A DNA stretch of 7,310 nucleotides from Treponema sp. (GTDB taxonomy: Bacteria > Spirochaetota > Spirochaetia > Treponematales > Breznakiellaceae). The position numbers were made by a program, and so were the translations under genes. Each line of letters begins with the position of its first letter. Positions within the stretch are counted from its first letter, which is position 1. The notes below the pieces were generated by a model, which saw only the letters and a list, made by a program, of their open reading frames with translations, did not search any database and was not told the origin of the DNA. Below are positions 6,589 to 7,310 of the stretch, in pieces. The DNA is taken from contig JAIRUO010000045.1 in assembly GCA_031254385.1 (NCBI GenBank), positions 1 through 7,310 of the forward strand. The letters run 5' to 3'.

Positions 6589-6634
6589 GGAATGGGGACT
6601 GGGGGACTAAGGGGGCTGAGGGGACTGAGGGACT
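6588..6634 (+). repeat. G-rich degenerate tandem tract, predicted G-quadruplex
   Basis: Starting on the last base of the ssb stop, six G-runs follow on the coding strand: 6588-6590, 6594-6597, 6601-6605, 6611-6615, 6620-6623 and 6629-6631. They are separated by 3-5 base linkers of the type ACT, ACTAA, CTGA and ACTGA. This is a degenerate repeat of about 8-10 bp and satisfies the G-quadruplex pattern several times over. It lies in the ssb 3' untranslated region, so it could fold in RNA or in the non-template DNA strand. A role in transcript ending or stability is inference. Confidence 0.8.
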
Positions 6635-6659
6635 AGGCGAAAGTCCTGAACTTCTTTTT
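6629..6659 (+). terminator. Weak terminator candidate after ssb
   Basis: GGACT (6630-6634) pairs with AGTCC (6642-6646) around AGGCGAA, extendable by a G-T pair, and TTTTT lies at 6655-6659. The stem is only 5-6 bp and 8 bases separate it from the T-run, so as an intrinsic terminator it is poor; the adjoining G-rich tract may assist. Confidence 0.25.
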
Positions 6660-6727
6660 ATCCCCTGGTGCCTTTGTGTGGATATTGCATACTTTGCGAA
6701 AAGCCCTCAAAAGTGGTATGTTGTAGG

Positions 6728-6765
6728 TAGGAGATAACATGAAACTTCGTTTCATGTTCGATTAG
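6728..6765 (+). other. Eight-codon mini-ORF with strong ribosome site, inside a perfect hairpin
   Basis: TAGGAG (6728-6733) is placed 5 bases before ATG 6739, a textbook arrangement. The frame reads MKLRFMFD and stops with TAG at 6763-6765. Most of it lies in a perfect inverted repeat: AACATGAAAC (6736-6745), loop TTC, GTTTCATGTT (6749-6758). The start codon is thus in the left arm and would be masked when the hairpin forms. It may be a leader peptide for the gene at 6805, or part of a dispersed palindromic repeat. No run of regulatory codons is seen. Confidence 0.4.
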
Positions 6766-6788
6766 ACTGTGCGGCGATACTGCCGCAC
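6736..6788 (+). promoter_or_regulatory. Twin-hairpin leader upstream of the coiled-coil nuclease-like gene
   Basis: The first stem is 10 bp with a 3-base loop (6736-6758). The second is GTGCGGC (6769-6775) paired with GCCGCAC (6782-6788) around GATACT; TTAG (6762-6765) and CTAA (6788-6791) could lengthen it imperfectly. No T-run follows, so this is not a standard terminator. It ends 5 bases before AGAGG, the ribosome site of the next gene. The tight cluster suggests a structured 5' leader, or a REP-like mobile palindrome. Confidence 0.6.
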
Positions 6789-6804
6789 TAAATAGAGGTT
6801 AAAT

Positions 6805-7310
6805 ATGAAGGCGGCACAAATAGCCAATCCCCCCAGTTTTGAGTCGGTAATGGCGATCTTGGATAGGGTTGCCAAACGGCAGGAAGAAACTGACCGTCAA
6901 ATGAAGGAGACTGACCGTCAAATGCAGGAAACTGACAGACGGCTAGGGAAACTCGGCCTCCGTATGGGCGAAGTTGTTGAATATTTGGTTGCTCCCAATC
7001 TTAGGGAGAAATTCAGGGAGTTGGGATATGATTTTCCCCAAGCCAATCACAATTCCAGTGTTTCCGATCATGATAATAACATATTCCTTGAAATTGACAT
7101 TAAACTGGAAAACGGCGATAAGGCTATGCTTGTTGAGGCAAAAACCAAGCCCTCTACCGAAGATGTGCGGGAGCATATTAGACGCCTTGAAAAAATGCGT
7201 AAATATGCCGATCTGCATGGCGACAGACGTGCATTTTTAGGCGCTGTTGCAGGCGTGGTAATGACGGATAATGTAAAAAAATATGCATTAAAACAAGGCT
7301 TTTTTGTTAT
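6805..7310 (+). CDS. Coiled-coil PD-(D/E)XK-like protein, DUF3782-type (3' end outside window)
   Basis: The frame starts at ATG 6805, with AGAGG at 6794-6798 six bases before it, and stays open to the window edge (168 complete codons). Residues 28-47 form three heptads, ETDRQMK, ETDRQMQ and ETDRRL, encoded by a 21-bp tandem repeat, giving a short coiled coil. Then come a helix with MGEVVEYLVAPNLREKF and a nuclease-like core: D98 in FLEIDIKL, followed by E111-A-K113 in MLVEAKTK, the D...ExK spacing of the PD-(D/E)XK fold. The arrangement resembles proteins annotated as DUF3782 or 'hypothetical' in treponemes and cyanobacteria, often multicopy; substrate and role are not established. It is probably cytoplasmic, lacking a signal peptide. 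The upstream hairpins suggest leader-based control. The missing C-terminus prevents a length comparison. Confidence 0.8.
   Translation, partial: MKAAQIANPPSFESVMAILDRVAKRQEETDRQMKETDRQMQETDRRLGKLGLRMGEVVEYLVAPNLREKFRELGYDFPQANHNSSVSDHDNNIFLEIDIKLENGDKAMLVEAKTKPSTEDVREHIRRLEKMRKYADLHGDRRAFLGAVAGVVMTDNVKKYALKQGFFV
6886..6942 (+). repeat. 21-bp in-frame tandem repeat coding for coiled-coil heptads
   Basis: Units at 6886-6906 and 6907-6927 differ at two positions, and a partial third lies at 6928-6942. Each unit encodes seven residues (ETDRQM plus K or Q). Because the period is a whole number of codons, copy-number change would lengthen or shorten the coiled coil without shifting the frame. Confidence 0.88.

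Noticed and set aside
6694..6722. Promoter for the gene at 6805 (TTGCGA, 17 bp, TATGTT)
   Set aside because: Both boxes match only four of six positions; it is a possible but unsupported site.
6943..7240. Open frames on both strands within the last gene
   Set aside because: They are out of frame with the coiled-coil and D...ExK protein, which has a ribosome site and family features.

Overview
The window looks like chromosomal DNA of a treponeme-like spirochaete, possibly a host-associated one. The reasons are the style of the CoaE, SPOR and SSB proteins, a large porin-like outer-membrane barrel, moderate GC content, and accessory genes of the AAA_14/DUF4143 and DUF3782-like types, which from general knowledge are often multicopy in gut treponemes. 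The assignment rests on protein character only; no search was run.

Layout. Positions 1-147 hold the 3' end of a plus-strand dnaJ. A 118-bp gap follows, filled largely by a 23-bp tandem repeat (about 3.6 copies), and leads into a plus-strand ATPase of the AAA_14/DUF4143 family with a C-terminal nuclease-like fold (266-1564). Facing it on the minus strand is a compact three-gene run read from right to left: coaE (4584-3970, TTG start), a membrane-anchored SPOR-domain protein (3958-3206) and an outer-membrane beta-barrel protein (3168-1597). The gaps of 11 and 37 bp suggest one operon. An 89-bp divergent region separates coaE from a plus-strand gene for a 437-aa protein of unknown function (4674-5987). 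A stand-alone ssb follows, whose start is best placed at 6124 (6124-6588). After ssb comes a 216-bp non-coding stretch with a strong G-quadruplex-type tract, then an 8-codon mini-ORF folded into a perfect hairpin, then a GC-rich hairpin. These lead into a plus-strand gene for a coiled-coil PD-(D/E)XK-like protein (6805 onward), cut off by the window end.

Functionally there is a core of housekeeping genes (protein folding, CoA synthesis, cell envelope, DNA replication and repair) bracketed by two accessory genes. Both accessory proteins carry PD-(D/E)XK-like motifs, and both are preceded by unusual repeated or structured DNA. No CRISPR array, tRNA, rRNA, transposase or clearly new multi-gene system is visible. 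The most notable unexplained signals are the 23-bp repeat array, the mini-ORF and twin-hairpin leader, the G-rich tract after ssb, and the divergent CoaE active site.
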